Position numbers and translations under genes: made by a program. The notes under the pieces are model-generated. The model saw only the letters and a list, made by a program, of their open reading frames with translations. It was not told the DNA's origin and ran no database searches. This document shows positions 7,700-19,500 of a stretch of 64,000 nt of DNA, piece by piece (the stretch's first letter is position 1; each line of letters begins with the position of its first letter). The stretch covers positions 38,585,126 to 38,649,125 of the forward strand of contig CM058237.1 of the NCBI GenBank assembly GCA_030180135.1, in the 5' to 3' direction. This stretch comes from Orychophragmus violaceus. Lineage: Eukaryota; Streptophyta; Magnoliopsida; Brassicales; Brassicaceae.

Positions 7700-10211
7700 C
7701 TTAATTTCACTTATCCTACAGCTACAGTCCGCGACTCATGCTTAGGCCTAAGGAGTGGCTTCGTTAATAGATTAGCAACGTTCTCATTCGTTGAAACTTG
7801 CTGATCTACTTAACACCTCTGTCATTTATCTCACGGAATAGGTTATACCTACCCTCAAGGTGTTTGGACCTCTGATGTGCAGCTAGCCTCATCTATGCTG
7901 GGAATCACATCAAGTTCAGTGATGAACTCTTCTTTCCAAACAACCTCTTTCGCCGCTTTCCAAGCTGCGAAATGTTCAGCTTAAGTCATGGAGTCAGCAA
8001 CAGTGCCTTGCACCGCCAGACAGACACAAGATATGACCGGACTGTGACCGGAAATCATCTTTGTCTGTTGGAAACTTGCCTTTCAGACTCTACCGACTTG
8101 TAGCACCTCACTTTCTCCGTAAATCAAGAACTTATCCTAAGTATTTTCCAAATACTTGAGGATATTCATTACGTCTATCCAGTGATTCTTTGTTGGATTT
8201 GACTGGTCTTTACTTGTCTTGCTTAACATTAAAGCAACATCAAAACAAGTACGTGTCATGGCATACATGATAGATCCAATTGCCGACGCATATGGAATCT
8301 CATCCATGCATTCAAGCTCAGCAGTTATCGTAGGACACTGTTTCTTGCTTAACGTAATGCCATGTGACATTGGCATAAAACCCTTCTTGGAATGCTGAAA
8401 ACGTGTAGGACTTTGTCAATTTAAGAATCCTGACTTTGTCCTACCAGCTCTTTTGGATCTCTATCTTTAGATCCAAAATCCAAGAACATACGTGGCTTTA
8501 CCCATATCAATCATAAAACCAACTCCCAAGCCAGTCCTTTACCGACTGCAGCATTGGAACGTTATTTCCGAGAATCAGTATGTCATCGACATACACTATG
8601 AGAAATGCAACATCGCTCCCACTTATCTATTAGTAAACGCACAGTTCCATCTCGTTCCTGTTCAAGTCAAAACCTTGACTACTTCAACAGAACAAAGATT
8701 CCAACTCCGATATGTTTGCTTCTATCCATGAATGGATCGATGAAGCTAACTTACATACAGTATAATTTTTCGGAGTCCGGGCTCACTTTTGCTTCTGTGA
8801 ATTTCGCAGGTTCGTCACTTTCAATGATCATCAGATCATGGCAACTAATCACGAGAAATCACTCTCGGATTAGTGACGGATTCATTCAGATCTGCGAACT
8901 TCAGGCTCTACAGGTGTAGATTCTACAGAAATCTGTAAATCCATCCGCTGCTCTCCCTCAACAGGTTGAGCAGCCTCCTGTATTTCTCGAATTTCTTCGA
9001 GTTATACTTTTACTCCCACTGTTCTTCTTGGAAAGTAACTTTCCTTTTAGAAAACAGAATTCCGAACAACCTAACTTCGTTTTCGGAATGGACGTAAAAA
9101 GTAACAAGCCTTGGTTTCCCTAGGACAACCAGCGAAGTAGCTCAACTACAAATACTCAGTAAAGACTAATTTGGATCATTTCCAGTCCACATTTATGTGG
9201 TGTCTTTCAACTGATATTGGTGGAACTATTTCAGCGTAAACTTAGATATTTCTAGAGCGTTATTCTTAAAGAATATCATGGAAGATTCGTGTGACTCATC
9301 TTTAATCATTTCTAATAAGATCTGATTCTTTCTCACAGAAACACCTCCAGGTTTTCAGGAGAAATGAGCTGTGAAACGACTTCACACTCATTCAGATGAT
9401 CACACCAACAATGACTTAAGTATTCTCACTCGTGATCTAATCCAGAGTCTCAATACTTCTGTCACTCATATTCTATACCTCATTCTGGAACTCTTTCGAC
9501 CATTTCAAAGAATTCCGACTCGTGTCTCATCAAATGAACACAATCATACTCACTGAAGTAATCAGTAAAGATAATGAAGTACAGGAATTTTCTCTGGCAT
9601 TACTGCTCATCGGGCCACATACATGAGTATGTTCAAGGTCCAATAAGCCTTTGGGCCTTTCTCTAGCTCGGCTAAGATGGGCCCTTTGTCTTTTGGTCCA
9701 GTAAGCAGAATTCAAGTCTCATAAGATATCCGATCAAATGAGCCCAAAAGTCCATAACTATGGGATTTCTGAATCCGACTCACTCTATGTGACCAAAACA
9801 TTTATGCCAAGAAAAATCAGGTTTAATTCATCAGATTTAAACCAATTCGGTATTTATGTTACATTTAGGCACTCTTTGGTTTAAGATATAAAACCCATTC
9901 CTTGAATAGGGTGCTACAATTAATATTTCATTAAGATCAAAAGAACAAAACTTGTCTTTTATCAAAATGAAAAACATTCAAATTCTTACAAGAAAATGAA
10001 AGACAACTCTGCTTAAAGCAGGTACATTGTAGCAATTACTTAATACAAAACCAAGCCTCAAAGGCATCTACAAGTGAAAACCCTACGGCTGAGGCAGCAT
10101 CCATAGCTCCTTCCAGACATGCAGTTCCACTTGTCCTTCCTTCAACGTTCTACTGTTGCTTAGGCTCTGCATATTATAACAAATATCAGTGCCACAACCA
10201 GTATCCAATAC
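7700..10211 (-). pseudogene. Decayed copia pol of element 2
   Basis: Fragments in several frames match element 1. Protease remains as VLDTGCG just upstream of the gag-side frame, after a TGG-to-TAG stop. Integrase survives as a 61-codon frame (9530-9715) with HVCGPMSSNARE, where the catalytic Asp of the usual HTD motif is lost. The connection between reverse transcriptase and RNase H survives as 79 codons (8137-8376: IPYASAIGSIMYAM). Near 8740-8790 about 400 bases are missing relative to element 1, including the part with the first catalytic Asp of reverse transcriptase. A smaller deletion affects RNase H near 7885. No functional product is possible. Confidence 0.85.
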
Positions 10212-11111
10212 CTATAAGGTAGAACTTGAAGTAATAACATGAATACCTGAGGAAGTAGTCTCATACATCAACTTCAACTCCTCATAATCTTCCATGAATT
10301 TAATGCAATCTCTGCAATCTCTCTTCCAATGCCCAGTCTCTTTACAGTAGCAGCACTTACCAACGTAAGATGTATCTGACTCGGGCTCAGAAGACACACG
10401 CTTGCCATGATTCAAAATCTGGACAACTTTGTCTTCACCCTTGTCAGCATTAGGTTTAGTAAACCTACCCTTCTCCATTATGAGATTATACAGGGTACTC
10501 TTCACGTTTGGCTCAACTGTCTTGAGCATATCATGCAGTTCAGTCAGCGTCTTCGTTAAGCCTTTCTTGATACAGTTCCTTTTGAACTTATCATAGCTTG
10601 ACGGCAGTGACTGCAGAATGATCTCAGTTGCCAATTCTTGGCTAACTGGATAATCCAGTTTCCTCAGGTTATCAATTTAACCCATCATTTTACTGACATG
10701 AGGACTCACTGGATGATCATTTGGTAGCTTGCAGCTAGTGAGAGACTTAACCAACTGGTATCTCTCCACTCTTACCTGCTCCTGAAATTTCAATTTCAGG
10801 CTGCTAATCATCTCTATTGGCGACTCCATGTTCTCATTTTGCTTCAGCAAATCTGAGTCCATGGTAGCCAATATCAGACCACGCACATCTACCGCATCAT
10901 TATAATGCTTATTCCAAGCATCATATACTGCATGAGAGGCATTGGACCCGATCCTCTCGGGGAGAGCTCTCTCAAGGACATAGTCCTTTCTCTCCTGCCT
11001 GAGGACTAACCTCAAGTTCCGCGACCAATTCAAGAAATTAGATCCGTTCAGTTTGTCCATCTCAAGGACAGACCGGATCGAGAAAGTGTTTTGATTGTTT
11101 GTGCTATTCAT
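10212..11111 (-). pseudogene. Gag of element 2 with one internal stop
   Basis: Two frames, 10677-11111 (144 codons) and 10212-10634 (140 codons), are in the same frame and are separated by a TAA at 10677-10679, where element 1 has Tyr145. The first begins with ATG and carries GSNFLNWSRNLRLVL. The second has a zinc knuckle of CX2CX4HX4C form (CYCKETGHWKRDC). The frame ends at a TAG where element 1 has the Trp before the protease motif. The changes look like ordinary point decay; gag is otherwise full length. Confidence 0.88.
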
Positions 11112-12660
11112 AACTGAAATATAGAGATAAATAGAGTTTTAGTAATTTAGTTCATAAAAGAGTAATCTTAATAACTTATAAGAAAACTCGCATTGCATTC
11201 AAAATTTCTTTGTTTAACCTCATAAGAATGCAATGATTCCGAGACCCATGTTCAGCTAAATCCAAAGTGGGCCACTGGCCGTCACTCAGAAGTAGCTTTA
11301 CTTGGTAAGCATACACACAGCTAGTTATATCCAATAACTCTCGGTTGTGAATTGGGCCCAAGGCCCAATACACCAGATGTCTCAAGGCCCGGGACTCCCG
11401 ATGGCCCAGTCAAGAAAACCAATCTCTTACAGCCAAATAATCACTAAAGTCTGGGACTCCCAATGAAATTAGTGACTATATACTACTTTACTTACGCAAA
11501 AACAGACACCTCACACTGTAAGCCATATCTGTAATTGAATAAGCGTTAAGTAGCTGACAAGATTGGGCAAGACATCCAAGCTTGATATTGTTTTTGAGGA
11601 TTTTAGGTTTCAATAGATTTCCTCCCAAAATAGAAGATTACTATTTTGGGAAACTTTCCATTTCAGGTAACTTACTAAATTTGGAAACTTTCTATTTAGG
11701 GAAACCTACTATTTTAGAAACTTCCTAACATGCCAAAATTAGAAACTTCTAATTTAATGTTTTATTAAAGTTTTCGGTTGGGTCACAAATTATAGGCCCA
11801 ATTCTTGGCCCAAGACCACAGAATTCCAATTGGCCCAATAATTTGACATAACCGAGTCGGTTCATTAATTCTGGTCCAAGACCAAATTAACTACTAAATC
11901 CAACTGGTTATTTACTAAACCAGACCAGCTCTAAATTATTTGGTCCAACCAAATCAAACTTAGACCAGCCTTCGGTTTAGGTTAAAATTCAATTTTTGAA
12001 TTTAAATCCGGTTTAACCAGAAATTAAATAATACCAATTGTATTAAACAATTTCCAGCAAACCGCGATTTGGGCTAACCGCTTGAACCATACAATAATTA
12101 AATAATTAATCGATTCCAATTAATTCAACAATCGATTTGACTTTTCCAATTCGTTTTATCCTTTTCACTTTACGATCATGAGATCATCGCTTGAAGACAA
12201 AACGATTCTAAACCCTAACATAACTAATCAAATCGATTCTTATAATTGAAACAAGGACACTATTGATTGTTTAATTATATAGACAAAGTCAACTTGCGAT
12301 TAAGACATTCACATAAGACAAAAAACGATCCTTAACTCGTTTATGTCTTATAGCTTGAAGACAAATCATGTTAACAACCACGATTTTGATGATTATCAAA
12401 CAAAGTCACAATTGATTATCACATTAATTATTTCAACAATCGACTTTTCCAAACCGTATCATCGTTTCTCTTAATTAATAAACAAAGCCATGATCACGAA
12501 TTGAAAGCGATCGATCAAGCCATATTATAATCATGCGATTGATAACATGCACTTTCATATTAGGTTTTTTCAAGTTCTAATCAAATTTCTTAAGCCAAAT
12601 TCGATTCTTAACATTAAAACAACCTAAATATGATCCAAACAGCAAAAACCTAACGACCTA
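11112..12660 (-). other. 5' leader of element 2
   Basis: About 1.55 kb without a gene. The gag-proximal half aligns with element 1 (11170-11770), including the hairpin pair and the exact 27-base hairpin. The PBS-proximal half (11800-12660) is AT-rich with recurring CGATT and AACCGG words and has no CpG-rich block. Confidence 0.65.
11376..11479 (-). promoter_or_regulatory. Conserved leader hairpin pair, element 2
   Basis: CGGGACTCCCG (11390-11400) and TGGGACTCCCA (11452-11462) are 62 bases apart. The second is enclosed by TCACTAA (11441-11447) and TTAGTGA (11469-11475), a stem with a sequence different from that of element 1. The exact 27-base hairpin follows at 11624-11650. Confidence 0.55.
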
Positions 12661-12673
12661 GGCTCTGATACCA
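12661..12673 (-). other. Primer-binding site of element 2
   Basis: The minus strand reads TGGTATCAGAGCC, matching initiator tRNA-Met, one base from the LTR. Confidence 0.9.
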
Positions 12674-12674
12674 C

Positions 12675-13315
12675 TGAAGGATTATGAGTGTTCATGGTGT
12701 AATTGTCAGGTTACATACTAGCACATAATCATCTAGGATCTAGGTGATTTGCAGATGAATCATAAACATATCAGATTCATTACCTTTTGTTGCAGCGGAT
12801 TGATCAAGGAATGAAGAGATCACATAGAGCTGATTATCACCGGCTCCTCCTAGGTATCCACACGCTTACAAGCTACGGATCAGGCTGCTAGACCAAGCTG
12901 GAACCACAGAGAGAGAGAGGACGGCTCAGGTGAAAATCGCAGATGGGGTGATGATTACCCTAGGCTGCACCTCTGATCCCTTATATGGGCCCAAGGAATT
13001 ATCCTAATGGCCTATTGGGATTTTGGGCCCAAGACACAAATCAGACAAAAGCCTGTATTTTGTCTGGCCCAATTCTCTATACTAATACAGTAAATGCCTT
13101 GCATCTTACCGTATTAATTCCATTTAACTTTCCCGTTAGCTATGGTGTGTGACCCTTTGGGATCATACAATACTGGTAATAAGTCCTAAACTTATAGATC
13201 AAGAGCGGACTCTAGCAAGTCATCATGATCACCCAGTATTTATGACTTATGTCTGATCTCGACACTTATCATACTTTCTAGAGATAGTACGGTAGATTTC
13301 AGGACATTCCCAACA
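12675..13315 (-). repeat. 5' LTR of element 2
   Basis: 641 bp ending in CCCAACA. The U3 end (13131-13315) is clearly related to element 1: CCCGTTAGC, GTGTGACCC, GAGCGGACTCTAGCAAG. A perfect 9-bp stem (CAGACAAAA/TTTTGTCTG, 13042-13066) lies where element 1 has its LTR hairpin. Confidence 0.88.
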
Positions 13316-13651
13316 CTCAACTCGTGCCAGATCTTGAAACTTCAGTTTCAGGCTGGTGATCATCTCTATTGGCGACTCCATGTTCTCATACTGACTCTTC
13401 AAGTCTGAGTTCATGGAAGCCAATATCAGACCACGCACATCTACCACATCAATATAATGCTTATTCCAAGCATTATATGCTGCATGCGAGCGATTGGTCC
13501 CAAGCCTTTCTGGAAGAGCTTTCTCAAGGACATAGTCCTTGCTCTCCTGCTTGAGAATGAATCTCAGATTCCGATACCAATCAAGGAAGTTGGATCCATT
13601 TAACTTGTCCTTCTCAAGGACGGATCGCAACGAGAAAGTAGTCATAGACAT
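13316..13651 (-). pseudogene. Gag N-terminus of element 3, cut by element 2
   Basis: From ATG at 13651, about 112 codons match gag of elements 1 and 2 (SLRSVLEKDKLNGSNFLDW; KDYVLEKALPER). No stop occurs before the break. The frame runs on to 13247 inside the element 2 LTR, but that tail of about 22 codons is LTR sequence. Confidence 0.9.
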
Positions 13652-13909
13652 AAGCTGAAATCCAAGAAAAACAAAGATTTAATTATGTATATGATGAGAA
13701 ATCTTATTTTAATAAGAAAACTCGCATTATATTCAAACAATGTTTCCTCTATGAATATAATGATCCAAGACCCATACATTATTAAAACCTGAGTGGACGA
13801 CTCGCCATCACCCAGAGTTTAGCAATCTAGGTAAGCAAACCATTGCTAATTGTACTCAGTACAACTCTTGGTCGTAGATAAGACAATCCATGTCTCATTT
13901 ACTCTGATG

Positions 13910-14004
13910 TCTCTGGGCCCAGAACTTCTGATAGCCCAGTCAAGTAAACCAATCTCTTCTGCCTTGCGATCATTGACAGTCGCACTGCAAGTCTATCAAT
14001 GATC
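13910..14004 (-). promoter_or_regulatory. Conserved leader hairpin pair, element 3
   Basis: The first palindrome has become CAGAACTTCTG (13920-13930), still perfectly self-complementary, and is enclosed by CTGGGC and GCCCAG. At 57 bases further, CAGTCGCACTG (13977-13987) is enclosed by a 9-bp stem, GATCATTGA (13968-13976) and TCAATGATC (13996-14004). Confidence 0.55.
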
Positions 14005-14171
14005 ACCTGCCTTACTCATGTAGCAGTGGATACCAAGGACTCCAAGACTATCCAACATACGAAACAAGTCTTGACAGTGACAAGATTGGGCAAGACATCA
14101 AGGTCACCTGATATTTAGTTGAGGAAACTAAACCCAAAAGTTTAGCAAATCAATCTCTTGGGTCATGTAAT

Positions 14172-14203
14172 TGTTGATGTTAAGCACTGCAAATCCATCA
14201 ACA
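14172..14203 (-). other. Duplicated leader hairpin, element 3
   Basis: TGTTGATG and CATCAACA form an 8-bp stem around AGCACTGCAA-like sequence. The surrounding ~120 bases (CTGCCTTACTCA, GTCTTGACAGT) repeat those after 13968, so this is a tandem duplicate in which the stem has changed but still pairs. Confidence 0.5.
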
Positions 14204-14373
14204 TTACTACCTGCCTTACTCACGTAATTGTGGACACCAAGCTCTTGGCCAGAACATCACACAACGAAACGAGTCTTGACAGTTGACCATATTGAAGCTA
14301 ATCTTCGATCAATGTTTAAGTCTAGTTTGGTTTCTGCAAATTCAAGGTTTAATAACCAGAATTTCGAATACTG

Positions 14374-15140
14374 TGTCGATCGACGCAGACAATGTCTGTC
14401 GATCGACACTACCAAACAAAACCGGACTTCAATAACCAGTTAATTCAATTAACCCGGTTCATCGAACCAGTCATGTCGATCGACACAACCCATGTGTGAC
14501 GGTCGACATAGACCTAAACCGAAGATCATTTTGATAACCGGTCCCATCCAATTGAACCGACTTATCTGATCAAACTGATCTTAACCAATCGGTTTATACT
14601 AATTGGTATAATTAGTTCAATCCAATTGAACCAATTCATCCAATTTAAACCGTTCAAACCAGTTTCAACTGATTATGATAACCAGTCCAATTCAATTGAA
14701 CCGTATTATCCAATCAAACTGATTTAACCCACCGGTTTATGCTAATTGAGATAGTTAGTTTAATCCAATTAAACCAATTCATCCAATTTAAACCGATGTT
14801 TTCGGACTTAACCAAGCATGATAACCGGTCCAATCCAATTGAACCGATTAACCATTGCTTGGTCTGTGTCGACCGACACTCAATCTGTGTCGATCGACGC
14901 AGTAGGCCCTTTTAGGTTTTCTCCGAGAAAACCCTAGCCGTCGAATTTTGTCATGTGTCGACCGGCACTCAAACTGTGTCGATCGACACTCGACCGAGTC
15001 TGCTCTATGTCGACCGACACACCCAGTGTGTCGATCGACACAGAAGGCTTTCGGTTTTTCTTCGCGAAAAACTCTAGCCGCCGACTCTGTCGAATTCGCG
15101 ATTCTGTGTCGACCGACACACCCAGTGTGTCGATCGACAC
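14374..15140. repeat. Cluster of TGTCGAYCGACA palindromes
   Basis: At least ten copies of a 12-bp palindrome (TGTCGATCGACA or the near-palindrome TGTCGACCGACA), often in pairs with an 8-base spacer such as ACCCAGTG. Clear ones are near 14373, 14398, 14474, 14866, 14887, 14977, 15008, 15029, 15107 and 15128. Four more lie in the LTR (15687-15765). Confidence 0.8.
14534..14853. repeat. 144-bp tandem repeat, about 2.2 copies
   Basis: Copies start with ATAACC at 14534, 14678 and 14821 and share CCAATTGAACC, CGGTTTAT and CATCCAATTTAAACCG. The third is partial. No coding content. Confidence 0.7.
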
Positions 15141-15282
15141 CATGCGAAAACAGCAGTTCATCGTTTCAATTCACAGACAAAACCGAGTTTCTCTTAATCA
15201 AAACATGAAACACTAAGCATAGATCTATTCAAACACATCAGTTTTCGAATTACATTCTTAAGATTCAATGGTTAAACCCTAA

Positions 15283-15295
15283 GGCTCTGATACCA
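15283..15295 (-). other. Primer-binding site of element 3
   Basis: The minus strand reads TGGTATCAGAGCC, matching initiator tRNA-Met, one base from the LTR. Confidence 0.9.
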
Positions 15296-15296
15296 C

Positions 15297-16031
15297 TGTT
15301 GGGAATCCGAGCCAATTCTACAGATTCAGAATTCTCGCGAGTTCCCGATAGCCTAGGATCTAGGGTCTAGTTAATTGAATCATGAATCAGATCTGTGTTT
15401 ACCTGGAGATTTGGCAGCGGAAGATTATGGCAACACGAGATCTGCAGCGCCCCAATCGTTGCGCCTCTACTATTCAGTCCACATGCACACAAGATGGAAT
15501 CCGCCGGGATGCTAGGACCGGTGCTCGGATCTCCCTGGGACTTTAGTTTCTTGAGGTTCTATGTTTTCTCTCTGAGAAAACACTCTCTTGTCGGCGCACA
15601 AGTCTCACACTCAGTCGAAATACATAAAACGAGTTTATATATTGACCTCGCGGTGAACCGAAACATCAGTCTCGGTTTCGCCCTTGTGTCGACCGACACA
15701 CTTAGTGGTGTCGATCGACACACGCCCTGTATCGACCGACGCACCCAATGGTGTCGATCGATACACCTCTTAGAAACTCAACTCGATGTGTATCTAATAC
15801 ACATCGATCAGACCATATGCCAATGATCAATCCCATGCAGAGTATATCCAACTTGCTTAGGTGTGTGACCCTGTAGGTTCACACGATACCAGAAATGATC
15901 TACAACTCATTTGTCATAAGTGGTTTCTAGCAAAACATTATGACTACCTAGTATCACATGAATTGTCCGATCTCGACAATACAACTATCATTAGAGTTCG
16001 TACAAAGTGATTTCAGGACATAATCCCAACA
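15297..16031 (-). repeat. 5' LTR of element 3
   Basis: 735 bp with a perfect 7-bp terminal inverted repeat, TGTTGGG...CCCAACA. The U3 end retains lineage motifs (GTGTGACCC, TTTCAGGACATAAT). It contains two pairs of the TGTCGAYCGACA palindrome. The 143-codon frame at 15395-15826 runs antisense through LTR and palindromes and is not supported as a gene. Confidence 0.9.
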
Positions 16032-16328
16032 ATTCTCACTTTTATTTTCAATGGTGTGTAATATCCACTGAAGTGATCATGGTGTGTAATATCCATTGAT
16101 CAATCCGATCCGTCTTGGTGCGTCATATTCAAGGGATCAATTGTTATATTAGGAGTCTTCCGTAGCTACTGTGCGACCATTAAATCCATGGTGAATCAAG
16201 AGACTTTTCGCAACTTTTGTATGACCAATTCATCCACCGCCTTGTTTCTTTGAGTTCCATCACTTGTAGAAGTCAAAGATTATCCCTCTACCAACATAGA
16301 GTACATCATCCTTGGGAGAATCGCAACA
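16032..16328 (+). repeat. Truncated LTR at the left edge of the array
   Basis: Only the last 297 bp of an LTR, from ATTCTCAC to the end CGCAACA, remain here. The missing 5' part is predicted left of the window on the far side of element 3. The PBS that follows is altered (TCGTATCAGAAC). Confidence 0.85.
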
Positions 16329-16509
16329 TTTCGTATCAGAACAACACTTTAAGTCTGGATTTATCATTCTAATGTTCTTCATCTTCTCATCTTTTCATCT
16401 TCTTCATTCATCTTCTATATTTTCATCTTCTATTTCTTGTTTTTTTTTATATTTACATTTTTGGGATAGCATGATTTGAGGGCAAATCAATTTTTTAAGG
16501 AGTGGGGGA

Positions 16510-19500
16510 TGATGTGATCATGGAAAGCAAAAGGGTTTTATTTTATTTATGCACAATTAAAATCAAACCCGAAAGGATATGTGTTTATTGTTCGAAGCTT
16601 ATCTGGTCAACCATGAGGATTCAACGCATGAAACCTCTTGCAGAATATGCTCAGCTCAATTACAGAACATCTCCAAGAAGAATTAGATCAAAACGAGTTT
16701 AGATGAAGGAGTTATTCAATTTACAACTTTGGTGTTTTTCAGTTTACGCGATTCAGAACGGTTCAACTTCAATGAAGAATTCCGACCAGACGAGGAAGAA
16801 CCAAGCTGCAACACGACTTGTCCTACAATCTTCATCTATCATAGAAGCCTAGAAAGTTGGATTCAGCCAAAACCTATCAAGTAATATTCATTTTCGTCCA
16901 TAGCAAAGACTGCATTTAATTCTGCATATTTCTTTCCCTTTCATGCACTTTAGAGTTTGAATTTTGTTTTCCAAGATACTATGCATGTTAAGCTATGTTA
17001 ATGAACGAAATCTGATGTATTTTATCTATTTATAGAGCCCCAATGTCATGAATTAAAGATATACCTTTGATTTTTATTTTATGAAACTTTGAGAGTTATT
17101 CTCACTTTTCTTTTCAATGGTGTGTAATATCCATTGAAGTGATCATTGTGTGTAATATCCATTGATCAACTCGATCCGTCTTGGTGCATCATATCCAAGG
17201 GATCAACCGGTATATTAGGAGTCTTCCGTAGCTACTGTGCGACCATTAAATCCAAGGTTAATCAAGAGACTTTTCGCAACTTTTGTGGGATCAATTCATC
17301 CACCGCCTTGTTTCTTTGAGTTTCATCACTTGTAGAAGTCAAGGATTATCCCTTTACAAACATAGAGTACATCATCCTTGGGAGAATCGCAACATTTGGT
17401 ATCAGAGCAACACTCTAAGTCTGGTTTTATCATTCTAATGTTCTTCATCTTCTCATCTTTTCATCTTCTTCATTCATCTACTATCTTTTCATCTTCTATT
17501 TCTTGTTTTTTTTTATATTCACATTCTTGGGATAGCATGATTTGAGGGAAAATCAATTTTTTAAGGAGAGGGGGATGATGTGATCATGGAAAGCAAAAGG
17601 GTTTTATTTTATTTATGCACAATTACAATCAAACCCGAAAGAATATGTGTTTATTGTTCGAAGCTTATCTGGTCAACCATGAGGATTCAACGCATGAAAC
17701 CTCTAGCAGAATATGCTCAGCTCAATTACAGAACATATCAAAGAAGAATTAGATCAAAACGAGTTTAGATGAAGGAGTTATTCAATTTACAACTTGGTGT
17801 TTTTCAGTTTACGCGATTCAGAACGGTTCAACTTCAATGAAGAATTCCGACCAGACGAGGAGGAACCAAGCTGCAACACGACTTGTCCTATAATCTTCAT
17901 CCATCAGCGAAGCCCAGAAAGTTGGATTCAGCCAAAACCAATCAAGGAATATTCATTTTCGTCCATAGCAAAGACTGCATTTAATTCTGCATATTTCTCT
18001 CTCTTACATGCACTTTAGAGTTTAAATTTTGTTTTCCAAGATACTCTGCATGTTAAGCTATATTAATGAACAAAATCTGATGTATTTTATCTATTTATAG
18101 AGCCCAAATGTCATGAATTAAAGATATACCTTTGATTTTTATTTTATGAAACTTTGAGAGTTATTCTCACTTTTGTTTTCAATGGTGTGTAATATCCACT
18201 GAAGTGATCATGGTGTGTAATATCCATTGATCAACTCGATCCGTCTTGGTGCGTCATATTCAAGGGATCAATTGTTATATTAGGAGTCTTCCGTAGCTAC
18301 TGTGCGACCATTAAATCCATTGTGAATCAAGAGACTTTTCGCAACTTTTGTATGACCAATTCATCAACCGCCTTGTTTCTTTGAGTTCCATCACTTGTAG
18401 AAGTCAAGGATTATCCCTCTACCAACATAGAGTACATCATCCTTGGGAGAATCGCAACATTTCGTATCAGAACAACACTCTAAGTCTGGATTTATCATTC
18501 TAATGTTCTTCATCTTCTCATCTTTTCATCTTCTTCATTCATCTTCTATCTTTTCATCTTCTATTTCTTGTTTTTTTTATATTTACATTTTTGGGATAGC
18601 ATGATTTGAGGGCAAATCAATTTTTTAAGGAGAGGGGGATGATGTGATCATGGAAAGCAAAAGGGTTTTATTTTATTTATGCACAATTAAAATAAAACCC
18701 GAAAGGATATGTGTTCATTGTTCGAAGCTTATCTGGTCAACCATGAGGATTCAACGCATGAAACCTCTTGCAGAATATGCTCAGCTCAATTACAGAACAT
18801 CTCCAAGAAGAATTAGATAAAAACGAGTTTAGATGAAGGAGTTATTCAATTTACAACTTTGGTGTTTTTTCAGTTTACGCGATTCAGAACGGTTCAACTT
18901 CAATGAAGAATTCCGACCAGACGAGGAGGAACCAAGCTGCAACACGACTTGTCCTACAATCTTCATCTATCATAGAAGCCTAGAAAGTTGGATTCAGCCA
19001 AAACCTATCAAGGAATATTCATTTTCGTCCATAGCAAATACTGCATTTAATTCTGCATATTTCTCTCCCTTTCATGCACTTTAGAGTTTGAATTTTGTTT
19101 TCCAAGATACTATGCATGTTAAGCTATGTTAATGAACAAAATCTGATGTATTTTATCTATTTATAGAGCCCCAATGTCATGAATTAAAGATATACCTTTG
19201 ATTTTTATTTTATGAAACTTTGAGAGTTATTCTCACTTTTCTTTTCAATGGTGTGTAATATCCATTGAAGTGATCATTGTGTGTAATATCCATTGATCAA
19301 CTCGATCCGTCTTGGTGCTTCATATCCAAGGGATCAACTGGTATATTAGGAGTCTTCCGTAGCTAATGCGCGACTATTAAATCCAAGGTGAATCAAGAGA
19401 CTTTTCGCAACTTTTGTGGGATCAATTCATCCACCGCCTTGTTTCTTTGAGTTTCATCACTTGTAGAAGTCAAGGATTATCCCTTTACAAACATAGAGTA

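Larger units (their letters stand above)
7473..13315 (-). mobile_element. Element 2: decayed copia element, interrupted by element 1
   Basis: The order from right to left is 5' LTR (12675-13315), PBS, leader, broken gag-pol, and the start of the 3' non-coding region, which is cut at 7473 by element 1. Its 3' end and 3' LTR should lie left of the window. Sequence is homologous to element 1 throughout but diverged, with stops, small indels and a deletion of roughly 400 bases in reverse transcriptase. It is inserted in the gag gene of element 3: that reading frame stops matching gag exactly at 13316. The predicted 5-bp target duplication is CTCAA at 13316-13320. Confidence 0.88.
13652..15282 (-). 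other. 5' leader of element 3
   Basis: About 1.63 kb without a gene. The gag-proximal part aligns with the leaders of elements 1 and 2 and carries the hairpin pair. It is followed (toward the PBS) by a second version of the second hairpin (14172-14203), a 144-bp tandem repeat (14534-14853) and a cluster of TGTCGATCGACA palindromes (14374-15140). The 60-90-codon frames at 14934-15216 are translations of the palindromes, with repeated VSIDT or CRPT words, and are not supported as genes. Confidence 0.7.
13316..16031 (-). mobile_element. Element 3: 5' part of a copia element, split by element 2
   Basis: 5' LTR, PBS, leader and the first 112 codons of gag are present; the rest should continue left of the window beyond elements 2 and 1. 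It is inserted in an LTR of the tandem array: the array sequence resumes at 16032 with ATTCTCAC, which is continuous in other units after GAGAGTT. The predicted 5-bp target duplication is ATTCT at 16032-16036. Confidence 0.85.

Noticed and set aside
14374..15140. CRISPR-like array of palindromic repeats
   Set aside because: Spacers are not of uniform length, repeats are only 12-13 bases, there are no cas genes, and the context is a plant retrotransposon.
14934..15216. Three overlapping 75-87-codon frames with repeated VSIDT or CRPT words
   Set aside because: They are the translation of TGTCGAYCGACA repeats on both strands and in several frames.
15395..15826. 143-codon plus-strand frame over the element 3 LTR
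   Set aside because: Antisense to the element, includes the palindrome repeats, and shows no domain or homologue in the other LTRs.
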